The notes beneath the pieces are model-generated. The model saw only the letters and a list, made by a program, of their open reading frames with translations. It made no database searches and had not been told where the DNA came from. A program made the position numbers and the translations under genes. Shown here piece after piece: positions 5,890-12,539 of a stretch of DNA of 27,424 nt. Within the stretch, counting starts at the first letter, position 1. Every line of letters starts with the position of its first letter. The DNA is taken from IMG/VR virus record IMGVR_UViG_3300030109_006185, positions 1 through 27,424 of that record. The stretch is one strand, 5' to 3'. The stretch is from a virus.

Positions 5890-5919
5890 TTGATAGGTTA
5901 TTATAGTTAAGCCTAGAAT
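5890..5919 (+). promoter_or_regulatory. candidate rightward promoter
   Basis: TTGATA (5890-5895), an 18-bp spacer, then TAGAAT (5914-5919); each box matches five of six consensus bases. It lies 50 bases before the first rightward gene (ATG 5969). The AAGCCTAG motif (5909-5916) overlaps its -10 box, as expected of a repressed promoter. ATAGTTAA is also repeated at 5882-5889 and 5903-5910, 21 bp apart. Confidence 0.45.
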
Positions 5920-5939
5920 GCTCCTTTCTATTTCTAGGC
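5911..5939. repeat. 8-bp inverted repeat in the rightward leader
   Basis: GCCTAGAA (5911-5918) and TTCTAGGC (5932-5939) are perfect inverted arms around a 13-base loop. There is no T-tract after it, so it is not a standard terminator. It overlaps the candidate -10 box and start region and may be an operator or a leader hairpin. Confidence 0.55.
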
Positions 5940-5968
5940 ACAAATTATATGAAAAAGGAAAATGTAAA

Positions 5969-6199
5969 ATGGAAAAATATACAACGTCTGATTTGGGTTT
6001 AGCCTCTTTTTTGTGTGTCAAAGGTATAGGCATCGTTGAGATTAAAAAAGTAAAAGGCTCTGAAAAAGCTATGCTTAGTTTTGAAAATATGGATATGTGC
6101 AAGAAATATCATATTGAGTTTTATAATTCTGAATGCTACAAAGTTTTGCAAGAACAAAAACGTTTGAAAGGAATGATAATTTCAGCACCAAAGGGGTAA
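5969..6199 (+). CDS. DUF5659-like small phage protein (76 aa)
   Basis: I start it at ATG 5969 (MEKYTTSDLGLASFLC), which has an AAAGGAA site eight bases upstream; the longer frame from 5918 lacks one and would begin inside the leader hairpin. The sequence has the layout of DUF5659 proteins: Y-T-T-x-D-L-x-L-A-x-x-L at the start, a beta-strand pair with one F/LSF strand in the middle (KAMLSFENMD), then FYN and a C-terminal helix ending LKGMI. First gene of the rightward operon. The biochemical role of the family is unknown to me. Confidence 0.7.
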   Translation: MEKYTTSDLGLASFLCVKGIGIVEIKKVKGSEKAMLSFENMDMCKKYHIEFYNSECYKVLQEQKRLKGMIISAPKG

Positions 6200-6200
6200 T

Positions 6201-6575
6201 ATGATGAAGATCAATGCACAATACTTAATCGGTAATTTACCGACTTTACGACTTATTGCTCATGCTAAAGTAAAGCCAGAGCTAAGAAGGAAAATACACC
6301 AGTTTTTAGAAGCTTGCGACAACGAGCTTGTTTTATTCGAGAAGGAAAAAATAAGAATCTATAACGAACTCAAGGAAAAGCATAAATTTGATAAAGAAAT
6401 AACTCCTAAAGCTCAAACAGAGATGACGAAAGAGTTAATGGAGTACACTAATCAAGAGATTGAAATAGAAAAGCCTGACATTGATGTTAATCAAGTATTA
6501 GTAGGAATTGAGGAGGCGGATTTAAAAATGTCGTATCAAGACGTTAAGCTTCTTATTGATTTTTTAGAGAAATAG
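6201..6575 (+). CDS. DUF1617-like phage protein (124 aa)
   Basis: Begins MMKINAQYLIGNLPTLRLIAH; start 6201 or the adjacent ATG 6204, with AAGGGG just upstream (spacing favours 6204). The protein has an N-terminal L-I-G-N-L-P-T-L-R segment, a long central charged helix (about 28-62), a beta-like EIEIEKPDI stretch and a C-terminal SYQDVKLLIDFLEK helix. This order recalls small phage proteins of the DUF1617 group, but the match is by eye and weak. One base after the DUF5659 stop and three bases before the glycosyltransferase, so co-translated with both. Function unknown. Confidence 0.65.
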   Translation: MMKINAQYLIGNLPTLRLIAHAKVKPELRRKIHQFLEACDNELVLFEKEKIRIYNELKEKHKFDKEITPKAQTEMTKELMEYTNQEIEIEKPDIDVNQVLVGIEEADLKMSYQDVKLLIDFLEK

Positions 6576-6577
6576 CT

Positions 6578-8293
6578 ATGTCAAAAGTTAATATAGTAGT
6601 ACCGTATTATAATAATCCATTAGATGATTTTAAGAAGTTGGTTTTTTCTTTAGAAGGTCAATGTTTTAAAGATTTTACTGTAACTGTCGTTTTTGATGGT
6701 GATTTAGAATCATTTAAAAAAGTTCAAAAAGAATATTATAATAATGAAGAATGTGTAACTGAGTTTCCTTTATTTCTGGAGTTGTTAAAAGAAAATAAGG
6801 GGGCATCTTATGCTAGAAATTATGGGGCTAAGATATCAGGGGAATCTATTTGTCCTAAAAATGGAAGTTCGTTAAGTGGGGAAATATTGTTTTTTATTGA
6901 TGCAGATTGTCAGCTTAGACCAGGAATGTTAAGAGAATGTGTAGATCAATTAGATAGTAATACAAATGTTGATTTTGTTTATGGAAATTACTTATTTGGC
7001 GATACAGAACAAAGGCATGAAGCAAAAAAGTTTTGTGCTTATGAACTTGAGACAATGAACTATATTAGTACTATGAGCCCAGTTAGACGTAGGGCATTTA
7101 ATAAAGTAAAGGGATTCAATACAAATTTACCTTATTTTCAGGATTGGGATTTGTTTTATAGAATTTCTAAAAATGGAAATGGTGGTAAATATATTAACGA
7201 AAACATTTTTATTACATCTATTCCAAAAGAAGGGGATATTTCATCAATTAAAGATACATTATCAAATAAAGCTAAAACGTTTAGAAAAGCTAACAAAATC
7301 GAAGATAAAGAATTAGTTGTTACAAGTTTTGGCGCCTCTTATCAAGCATTGCAACGAGCTAAAATGTTAGGAGCTGATTATATTCATGCCGAAGCTGTGC
7401 CTCGTCTTAATTATGATAATTGGAAAGGTACTTATATGGTAGGGTTATTCAATGAGACAGCCCAAGCGTTTAATAATCATTTAATGCATATGGTTGGTAA
7501 AAAAATATTCCATTTTATTGGAACTGATGCGTTTCAGTTATATAACAATCATAGTACGTTATTTTTAGATGCGTTTTATGAAGCGTTGCAAAAAGAAAAT
7601 GCTACTATATTTGCTAACTCTCCAAGGTTATTAAAAGAGTTAAAGCGGTGTGGGTTTGAAAAAAGTAAGTTGTTGTACAGTCCGATCTACAACATAGATC
7701 AATATAAATCAACAAAGCCGTTACCAAAAGAATTTACTGTAGGTGTTTATTTTACTGATTCAAACCCAATGACAATGCTACATGACAAATCTGGATTATC
7801 TAATATTCCTATGATTGTTGATGTTGCCTCACAATTACCACACATTAAGTTTAAGTTCTTTGGGGGAAGGGAAAAATACAGCCATAAGACATTGGATAAG
7901 CCATTCCCTGATAATATAGAGTTTTGCGGACGAATAAAAGAATATGAAATGGTTGAGTTTATTAATAGCTGTAGTTGTATATTAAGATCAACTATACACG
8001 ATGGATTCCCACAAAGCCCTATTCATTTTATGTTATGTGGAAGACAGGCTATTGTAAGTTGTCCTGATGAAGAACTTAAGTACAGTATAAAGCTGAAGTA
8101 TGAAGATATTTTGGAAAACATAGACGATGCAAAGAAAGATATGGTTGATTGTATAAAGCAAGCTTATGATAATTCTGATGCTTTGTTGAACAAAACAGAT
8201 GAAATAAAAAAATATTATGGAAATTTAATGTCAGTTAATGTTTTTAAAGAAAAAATATATGAAGCATTAAATGAAAATAAAATACAACGATGA
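6578..8293 (+). CDS. two-domain glycosyltransferase (GT2 fused to GT-B/GT4-like)
   Basis: 571 residues, two catalytic modules. Residues 1 to about 225 are a GT-A, family-2 domain: VNIVVPYYNN start, VVFDGD, NKGASYARNYGAK, the metal-binding DAD (108-110) in FFIDADC, and the acceptor-side FQDWDLFYRI near 187-196. Residues about 246-565 form a GT-B-like domain: a first Rossmann half with HFIGTDAFQLYNN, a second half from about 385 (EFTVGVYF), and the donor-site segment HDGFPQSPIHFMLCG (474-488), equivalent to the EGFP...E-A-M-A-C-G motif of GT4 enzymes but with His in place of the second Glu. Two activities, adding two different sugars, are plausible. The stop overlaps the next gene in ATGA. Acceptor unknown: surface glycan, phage protein or DNA. 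Confidence 0.85.
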   Translation: MSKVNIVVPYYNNPLDDFKKLVFSLEGQCFKDFTVTVVFDGDLESFKKVQKEYYNNEECVTEFPLFLELLKENKGASYARNYGAKISGESICPKNGSSLSGEILFFIDADCQLRPGMLRECVDQLDSNTNVDFVYGNYLFGDTEQRHEAKKFCAYELETMNYISTMSPVRRRAFNKVKGFNTNLPYFQDWDLFYRISKNGNGGKYINENIFITSIPKEGDISSIKDTLSNKAKTFRKANKIEDKELVVTSFGASYQALQRAKMLGADYIHAEAVPRLNYDNWKGTYMVGLFNETAQAFNNHLMHMVGKKIFHFIGTDAFQLYNNHSTLFLDAFYEALQKENATIFANSPRLLKELKRCGFEKSKLLYSPIYNIDQYKSTKPLPKEFTVGVYFTDSNPMTMLHDKSGLSNIPMIVDVASQLPHIKFKFFGGREKYSHKTLDKPFPDNIEFCGRIKEYEMVEFINSCSCILRSTIHDGFPQSPIHFMLCGRQAIVSCPDEELKYSIKLKYEDILENIDDAKKDMVDCIKQAYDNSDALLNKTDEIKKYYGNLMSVNVFKEKIYEALNENKIQR

Positions 8294-8991
8294 TGACTAA
8301 TTATATTGATACAATAAGTTATGTATTACCCGTACACAATCAACAATTATATATTAAGAAATGTTTAGATTCTCTAATAAAACAAGAGGTTAAGGGGGAA
8401 ATAATCGTTATTAATGACGGTAGTTATGATTTTACAAACGTAATACTCGATAAATATAAAAATAAGATAGATAAGCTTATAACAAATAAAACTAGGAGAG
8501 GTTCGGCTTATTCTAGGAATATTGGAAATGAAATTGCTAGTGGAAGTATCATAGCTGTTTGTGATTGTGATTATTATTTTCCAACTAGGTCAAAAAGTAT
8601 TTTAGAGTTTTTTAATCAATTCCCTGAAAAAGATGTGTATTATTCAGCTTTATATCTACGTGAGTACAACGAGTTGCAAGCAAGTAAGAGAATGTCGGCC
8701 TTAGAGTGGGATTACAATAGTAAATGTCCAATCAGTCACCCCACTGTAGCGTATAGATCTAAGGTAACAAAAAAGCATAAATATGATGAAAGTTGTATTG
8801 ATACGGATTTATACGAGTTTTTTTTGTTGGACTTAAAACGTGCAGGTCATGAATTTGGTGGTGATGATACTGTTAGAATGACTAAATTGGAAGGCGATAA
8901 AACAAGAGATAGAAGCAAAGCTAAAATTATTAAAGAGCAAAAATACAAAGAATATAAAATAAATTTAGGGGTAAGTGATGAAGAAATATAA
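8290..8991 (+). CDS. GT2-family glycosyltransferase (233 aa)
   Basis: A single GT-A domain: ISYVLPVHNQQLYIKKCLDSL start, nucleotide-binding VINDGS (40-45), TRRGSAYSRNIGNEIASG, and the metal-binding DCD (92-94) in AVCDCDYYF. The later part has SHPTVAYRSKV and a DTDLYEFFLLDLKR acceptor-side motif. At 233 residues it is a short, soluble, membrane-anchor-free enzyme. Its start overlaps the preceding GT gene by four bases and its end overlaps the dehydrogenase gene, so the three are translated together and probably act on the same glycan. Confidence 0.85.
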   Translation: MMTNYIDTISYVLPVHNQQLYIKKCLDSLIKQEVKGEIIVINDGSYDFTNVILDKYKNKIDKLITNKTRRGSAYSRNIGNEIASGSIIAVCDCDYYFPTRSKSILEFFNQFPEKDVYYSALYLREYNELQASKRMSALEWDYNSKCPISHPTVAYRSKVTKKHKYDESCIDTDLYEFFLLDLKRAGHEFGGDDTVRMTKLEGDKTRDRSKAKIIKEQKYKEYKINLGVSDEEI

Positions 8992-9790
8992 TATAGGTAT
9001 AATAGGAAATGGGTTTGTTGGAAGTGCTGTAAGTTTTGGTTTTTCAGCTCAATGCGGATTTGATGCCAATATTAGAATTTACGATGTAGACCCCAAAAAA
9101 AGCACACATAAGTTATTAAATGTATGTAATGATTCAGATTTTATTTTCGTTAGTGTTCCTACCCCAAACAAAGACGGTGTTATTGATTTATCAGCTGTTA
9201 ATCAAGTTTTTTATGAGATAAACCAAGTTAATAACAAAGATGATAATTATTTCTTTTTAAGATCAACGGTAACACCAAACACAACAAGAAAGTTAGCTGA
9301 AAATTACCCTTACCTTAATATTGTTTTTAATCCTGAGTTTCTGACTGAAAGAACAGCTAAGTTTGATTTTATTAATCCTAGTAGGATTATTATAGGAAAC
9401 GAAAAAGGGGAAAAAAACGAAAAAATAAAAAAGTTATTTGATGATAGGTTTAGCGGTTCAGTTAAAATACAATTTATGAAATATGAAGAAGCGGAACTAA
9501 TTAAATATATGTGTAACTGTTATTTTGCTACGAAGTTATCATTTTTAAATGAGATTTATCAAATAAGCGAAAAGCTAATGTGTGATTGGGAAACTGTTAG
9601 AACAGGATGGTTAAGTGATGGGCGAATTGGAAACAGTCATTCAGAAATAGCGTTAGATGGTAAGCTAGGTTATGGTGGTGCGTGTTTACCGAAGGATATA
9701 CAAGCATTAACAACCTTTGCTAATTCATTGGGAATAGATGCACAAACAATGAAAGGAGCAATAAAAACTAATAATTATTTAAGAAAATAA
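8978..9790 (+). CDS. short UDP-glucose/UDP-HexNAc dehydrogenase
   Basis: 270 residues from ATG 8978, chosen over the GTG at 8975 because AGGGG lies six bases upstream. The N-terminal Rossmann domain has GNGFVG (NAD-binding) and VSVPTPNKDG. The middle domain has RSTVTPNTTR, FNPEFLTERTAKFDF, RIIIGNE and the helix with ATKLSFLNE (catalytic Lys and Asn). GYGGACLPKD holds the catalytic Cys at about residue 235 (family form GGSCFPKD). Family enzymes (Ugd, WbpA, WbpO) usually have 390-450 residues; the C-terminal UDP-binding domain is absent here, and a stop follows 34 residues after the Cys. The reaction would be two-step NAD-dependent oxidation of a UDP-sugar to the uronic acid. The missing domain leaves activity or partner need open. 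Confidence 0.85.
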   Translation: MKKYNIGIIGNGFVGSAVSFGFSAQCGFDANIRIYDVDPKKSTHKLLNVCNDSDFIFVSVPTPNKDGVIDLSAVNQVFYEINQVNNKDDNYFFLRSTVTPNTTRKLAENYPYLNIVFNPEFLTERTAKFDFINPSRIIIGNEKGEKNEKIKKLFDDRFSGSVKIQFMKYEEAELIKYMCNCYFATKLSFLNEIYQISEKLMCDWETVRTGWLSDGRIGNSHSEIALDGKLGYGGACLPKDIQALTTFANSLGIDAQTMKGAIKTNNYLRK

Positions 9791-9796
9791 GGATAT

Positions 9797-9922
9797 ATGA
9801 ATATGAATATGAATGATGACGATTTTATAATTCCTGAATGACATTAAAAAATTTGAAGAAACAAGGGCGAATTAACATATGAAGATCGTGAGAAATATCA
9901 TTGTAGGAATATTGATTTATGA
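9797..9922 (+). pseudogene. small broken reading frame before the methyltransferase
   Basis: ATG 9797 opens MNMNMNDDDFIIPE and stops at 9839. Immediately after, the +1 frame reads DIKKFEETRAN (from 9840). The original frame, from about 9857, reads KGELTYEDREKYHCRNIDL and ends in a TGA that overlaps the methyltransferase ATG (ATGA at 9919-9922). Three coding-looking pieces in two frames look like one small gene of about 40 residues carrying two compensating indels. A programmed shift is less likely, as no classical slippery site precedes the first stop. Confidence 0.35.
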
Positions 9923-10578
9923 AATATAAAAGCAAAGAGGAAGCAATAAAAGATCATGTTGATAATTACCGTTCAGATGGTGTTGCTAAAAAAAAGGGGC
10001 ATATAAATGAGCGTGATTATCTTAGATTTAAGTTTGTTGTTGATCTAGTGCCTAGAAATAGCGTAGTTTTTGATATTGGTTGTAATACAGGGGCGTTAGC
10101 TTTGCTTTTAATGAATGAAAAGAAGTGTTTAGTTAGAGGAATCGATGTTGTTCCTGAATTGGTAGAAAAAGCTAAAAAGAATGGTGTTTTTGCTCAAATA
10201 GGGGAAGCCGAAAAACTGCCATTTAAAAACAATAATTTTGATGTTGTGATATGTTGCGAAGTTTTAGAACATTTATTTAATCCTGAAGATGCTGTAATTG
10301 AAGCTAAAAGAGTGTTAAAAAAAGATGGAATATACATAATTACTATTCCTCACTATGAAGCACATAAAGATAAGCCATTAGGGGATTATCACCAACAAAA
10401 CATAAAGGAGCGATGTATCAATGAAATTTTTTACAAGCATTTTGGTGAAGATAACTATTCTGTGGGGGGGATACCGTTTACTGAGGAATATTGTAAATCG
10501 ATTACAAAAACAGAAAAAGAGGCCAATTTATTACTAAAAAAGCCTTATTGGTTAGGGGCGGTAGCGATAAAAAAGTGA
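9919..10578 (+). CDS. SAM-dependent class I methyltransferase (219 aa)
   Basis: A Rossmann methyltransferase of the Methyltransf_11/25 type. It has motif I VVFDIGCNTG (D52-G58), an acidic ribose-binding end of strand 2 (RGIDVVPELVEKA), motif II NNFDVVICCEVLEHL, and motif III VLKKDGIYIITIPH. Length and motifs are those of small-molecule or sugar O-methyltransferases rather than DNA methylases (no DPPY/NPPY or PCQ motif). Lying between a dehydrogenase and a glycosyltransferase, it most likely methylates a sugar or nucleotide-sugar in the same glycan pathway. The target is inference. Confidence 0.85.
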   Translation: MKYKSKEEAIKDHVDNYRSDGVAKKKGHINERDYLRFKFVVDLVPRNSVVFDIGCNTGALALLLMNEKKCLVRGIDVVPELVEKAKKNGVFAQIGEAEKLPFKNNNFDVVICCEVLEHLFNPEDAVIEAKRVLKKDGIYIITIPHYEAHKDKPLGDYHQQNIKERCINEIFYKHFGEDNYSVGGIPFTEEYCKSITKTEKEANLLLKKPYWLGAVAIKK

Positions 10579-10584
10579 GGAAAT

Positions 10585-11709
10585 ATGGATAAAAAAGAAC
10601 CAAAAATAAAAATATTGTATGTACCATCTTTGAATATTGGTGTTACTACTTGGAGAATTGAAAACTATGCAAATGAGTTAGTAGAAGCTAATAACGATAT
10701 ATTAGTGCATGTAGATTACTTATCTGACCAAAATGTAGCGTGGGATAAAGTATGCTTTAATTGCGGCGAAACGTCAGACATTATTATTAGAACGTTAGAA
10801 GGTCATTTTAAATATTTTGATATTATCGTTTTCCAAAAAATACAAAATGAGGAAGGGCTTGTTTTAATTGAAAAATTAAAAAAGAAATATCCTAAAACAG
10901 TTATTATTGCTGAAATAGATGATGCTATAGGAGAAGTCACCCCTAGTAATAGGCATAAATTTACCGATCATCACAGCAAAGCCGCTAAACATTTAGTTAT
11001 AAGTGATGCAGTAATTTCTAGCACCCCATACTTAGCAAATAGTATAAAAAAAATAGTAGGTAATGATAAACCTATATATATAGCTCCTAATTGTTTAAAA
11101 TTACATAAAGATTTATTTAATTTTGATGAAAAAATTGAATTAGAAAAAAAAGATACTATTAATCTTGTTTATGTTGCAGGTGGTGGACATGATGAAGATT
11201 TAAGACTATTCATTAAACCAATTTTAAATATATTAGAAAAACGTAACGATGTTAGGCTAATAATTAGATATGGCGATCAGAAACCCGATTGCGTACCAGA
11301 TCATCCATATATTGATTTCAAAAGTAATGTTGTTGAAAAAAACACTGATAAATGGGCAGTAAAAAACTACCTAAACAGCATGTATAAATTAAATGCAGAT
11401 ATAGGGCTTGCTCCACTACGTGATACAGAATTTAACCGATGTAAAAGTGCAATTAAATATATTGAATGGGCATATTTACAAACGCCAGTTGTAGCTAGTT
11501 GGGTAGAACCGTATAAAAATGTTGAAGGGAGTTTGCATTTAACGGAGAATGACCCCTTACAGATACAAAAAACAATAGAAAACGTAATTAAATATGTAGG
11601 TAAACAAGATTATTCTTTCTTAAGAAATCAATGCTTACAATTATACAATATTAAAAATGAATCAAAAAAATTACTTGATTGGTTTTATAAATTAAAAGGT
11701 GATAAATAA
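10585..11709 (+). CDS. GT-B (GT4-like) glycosyltransferase (374 aa)
   Basis: Good GAGGA ribosome binding site five bases before ATG 10585. The N-terminal Rossmann half (IKILYVPSLNIGVTTWRIENYANEL, FDIIVFQK, IIAEIDDAI) precedes a C-terminal half from about residue 195 (INLVYVAGGGHDEDL, GLAPLRDTEFNRCKSAIKYIEWAYLQTPVVAS). The final segment is the GT4-type donor-binding region with KS...YIEW in place of the usual E-x7-E. No membrane helix. Last of three glycosyltransferase genes; its stop shares a base with the next start (TAATG). Specificity cannot be read from the sequence. Confidence 0.8.
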   Translation: MDKKEPKIKILYVPSLNIGVTTWRIENYANELVEANNDILVHVDYLSDQNVAWDKVCFNCGETSDIIIRTLEGHFKYFDIIVFQKIQNEEGLVLIEKLKKKYPKTVIIAEIDDAIGEVTPSNRHKFTDHHSKAAKHLVISDAVISSTPYLANSIKKIVGNDKPIYIAPNCLKLHKDLFNFDEKIELEKKDTINLVYVAGGGHDEDLRLFIKPILNILEKRNDVRLIIRYGDQKPDCVPDHPYIDFKSNVVEKNTDKWAVKNYLNSMYKLNADIGLAPLRDTEFNRCKSAIKYIEWAYLQTPVVASWVEPYKNVEGSLHLTENDPLQIQKTIENVIKYVGKQDYSFLRNQCLQLYNIKNESKKLLDWFYKLKGDK

Positions 11710-11879
11710 TGCATATCAGAAAACGTTTAGGATATAACCCTGTTCCCAATAAACCAAAACCAAAACCGAAGCCAAAACCGAAAATTGAAAAGCCTAAAGC
11801 TCCAATTTTAAAGCCAAAAAAACCACCAGAAAATAGTTGTTGTATGCCTATATTTTTTTTAGATGGTAATGGAAAATAA
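11709..11879 (+). CDS. Lys/Pro-rich mini-protein with C-terminal CC motif (56 aa)
   Basis: MHIRKRLGYNPVPNKP, then a Lys-Pro stretch (residues about 15-47, mostly KP/PK dipeptides), then ENSCCMPIFFLDGNGK. It starts at TAATG shared with the glycosyltransferase stop and ends 11-17 bases inside the following gene, so it exactly bridges them. Strongly basic and presumably extended. The adjacent Cys pair with a hydrophobic PIFFL could bind metal, dimerise or touch a membrane. No family recognised; the overlap pattern argues that it is expressed. Confidence 0.6.
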   Translation: MHIRKRLGYNPVPNKPKPKPKPKPKIEKPKAPILKPKKPPENSCCMPIFFLDGNGK

Positions 11880-12135
11880 AACTAAACAATTAATCCAAGA
11901 AAGGGCTAAAGATTACGGCAATCCAAAAACAACCTTTAAAATTATTTCTGATCTATGGAATTCTTATTTAAGAAATGTTAAAAACATTGATACCGAGTTA
12001 AAACCTAGCGATGTGTCTAATCTAATGGCTTTATTAAAATTAGGTAGAAATTTAAAAAAAAATAAAGATGATAATATTGATGATATGATTGCTTACGTAG
12101 AAATCACAAAATATTTAAAAAAGTTAAAATTATAA
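11863..12135 (+). CDS. DUF6378-like phage protein (90 aa)
   Basis: Start at ATG 11863, or in frame at 11869 (MENKTKQL); neither has a clear Shine-Dalgarno, so coupling to the Lys/Pro-rich gene is likely. The sequence follows the DUF6378 pattern: QERAKDYGNPKTTFKIISDLWNSYL, then KPSDVSNLMALLKLGR, then DDNIDDMIAYVEITKYL. The last block, with its paired acidic residues, resembles helical MazG-like nucleotide-hydrolase folds, but the metal-binding set is not complete enough to claim activity. It ends in TAATG with the terminase small subunit. Confidence 0.75.
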   Translation: MVMENKTKQLIQERAKDYGNPKTTFKIISDLWNSYLRNVKNIDTELKPSDVSNLMALLKLGRNLKKNKDDNIDDMIAYVEITKYLKKLKL

Positions 12136-12539
12136 TGACAAAAAAAGTTAAGGGTGAATTAATACAGGGGTTTTGGTCACAAGATAGACTAGACACATTA
12201 CGAACCTATGCATACTTACCACCGATACAGATTGCAAGTGTTTTTAGATTAACTTTTTCTGAATTTAAAAAAAAAATAAATGAATCAGAAGAAGCCTATT
12301 TTATTTTATATGAAGCACGAAATGACGTTATGCTTGAAAGTATTGCGTCTTTGAGAATGAACTCAAAAAGTGGGTGTTTTCAATCAGCCAAGTATTTACT
12401 TAATTTGTATGGTGGAGACAATAACGAGCCGTTAGACGAGCAATTAGGGAGTAACGCTTTATCGGCTAAAGAAATAAAAACGGCTATAAAAGCCTTATTA
12501 CACAAACATCCTGAACTCAAACCTAAACAAGATGAATGA
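12135..12539 (+). CDS. putative terminase small subunit (134 aa)
   Basis: Called mainly by position: directly before, and overlapping by eight bases, the large terminase gene. The N-terminal part has a helix-turn-helix-like segment (LRTYAYLPPIQIASVFRLTFSEFKKKI, about residues 22-50), as expected of a DNA-recognition domain. A helical middle (YEARNDVMLESIASLRMNSKSGCFQSAKYLLNLYGG) and a Lys-rich tail follow. Length and layout suit small subunits that recognise packaging sites and stimulate the motor. No unique signature. Confidence 0.7.
   Translation: MTKKVKGELIQGFWSQDRLDTLRTYAYLPPIQIASVFRLTFSEFKKKINESEEAYFILYEARNDVMLESIASLRMNSKSGCFQSAKYLLNLYGGDNNEPLDEQLGSNALSAKEIKTAIKALLHKHPELKPKQDE

Noticed and set aside
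5782-6102. Minus-strand frame of 106 residues across the regulatory region
   Set aside because: It covers the operator, the candidate promoter and the DUF5659 gene, has no ribosome binding site, and looks like translated A+T-rich DNA.
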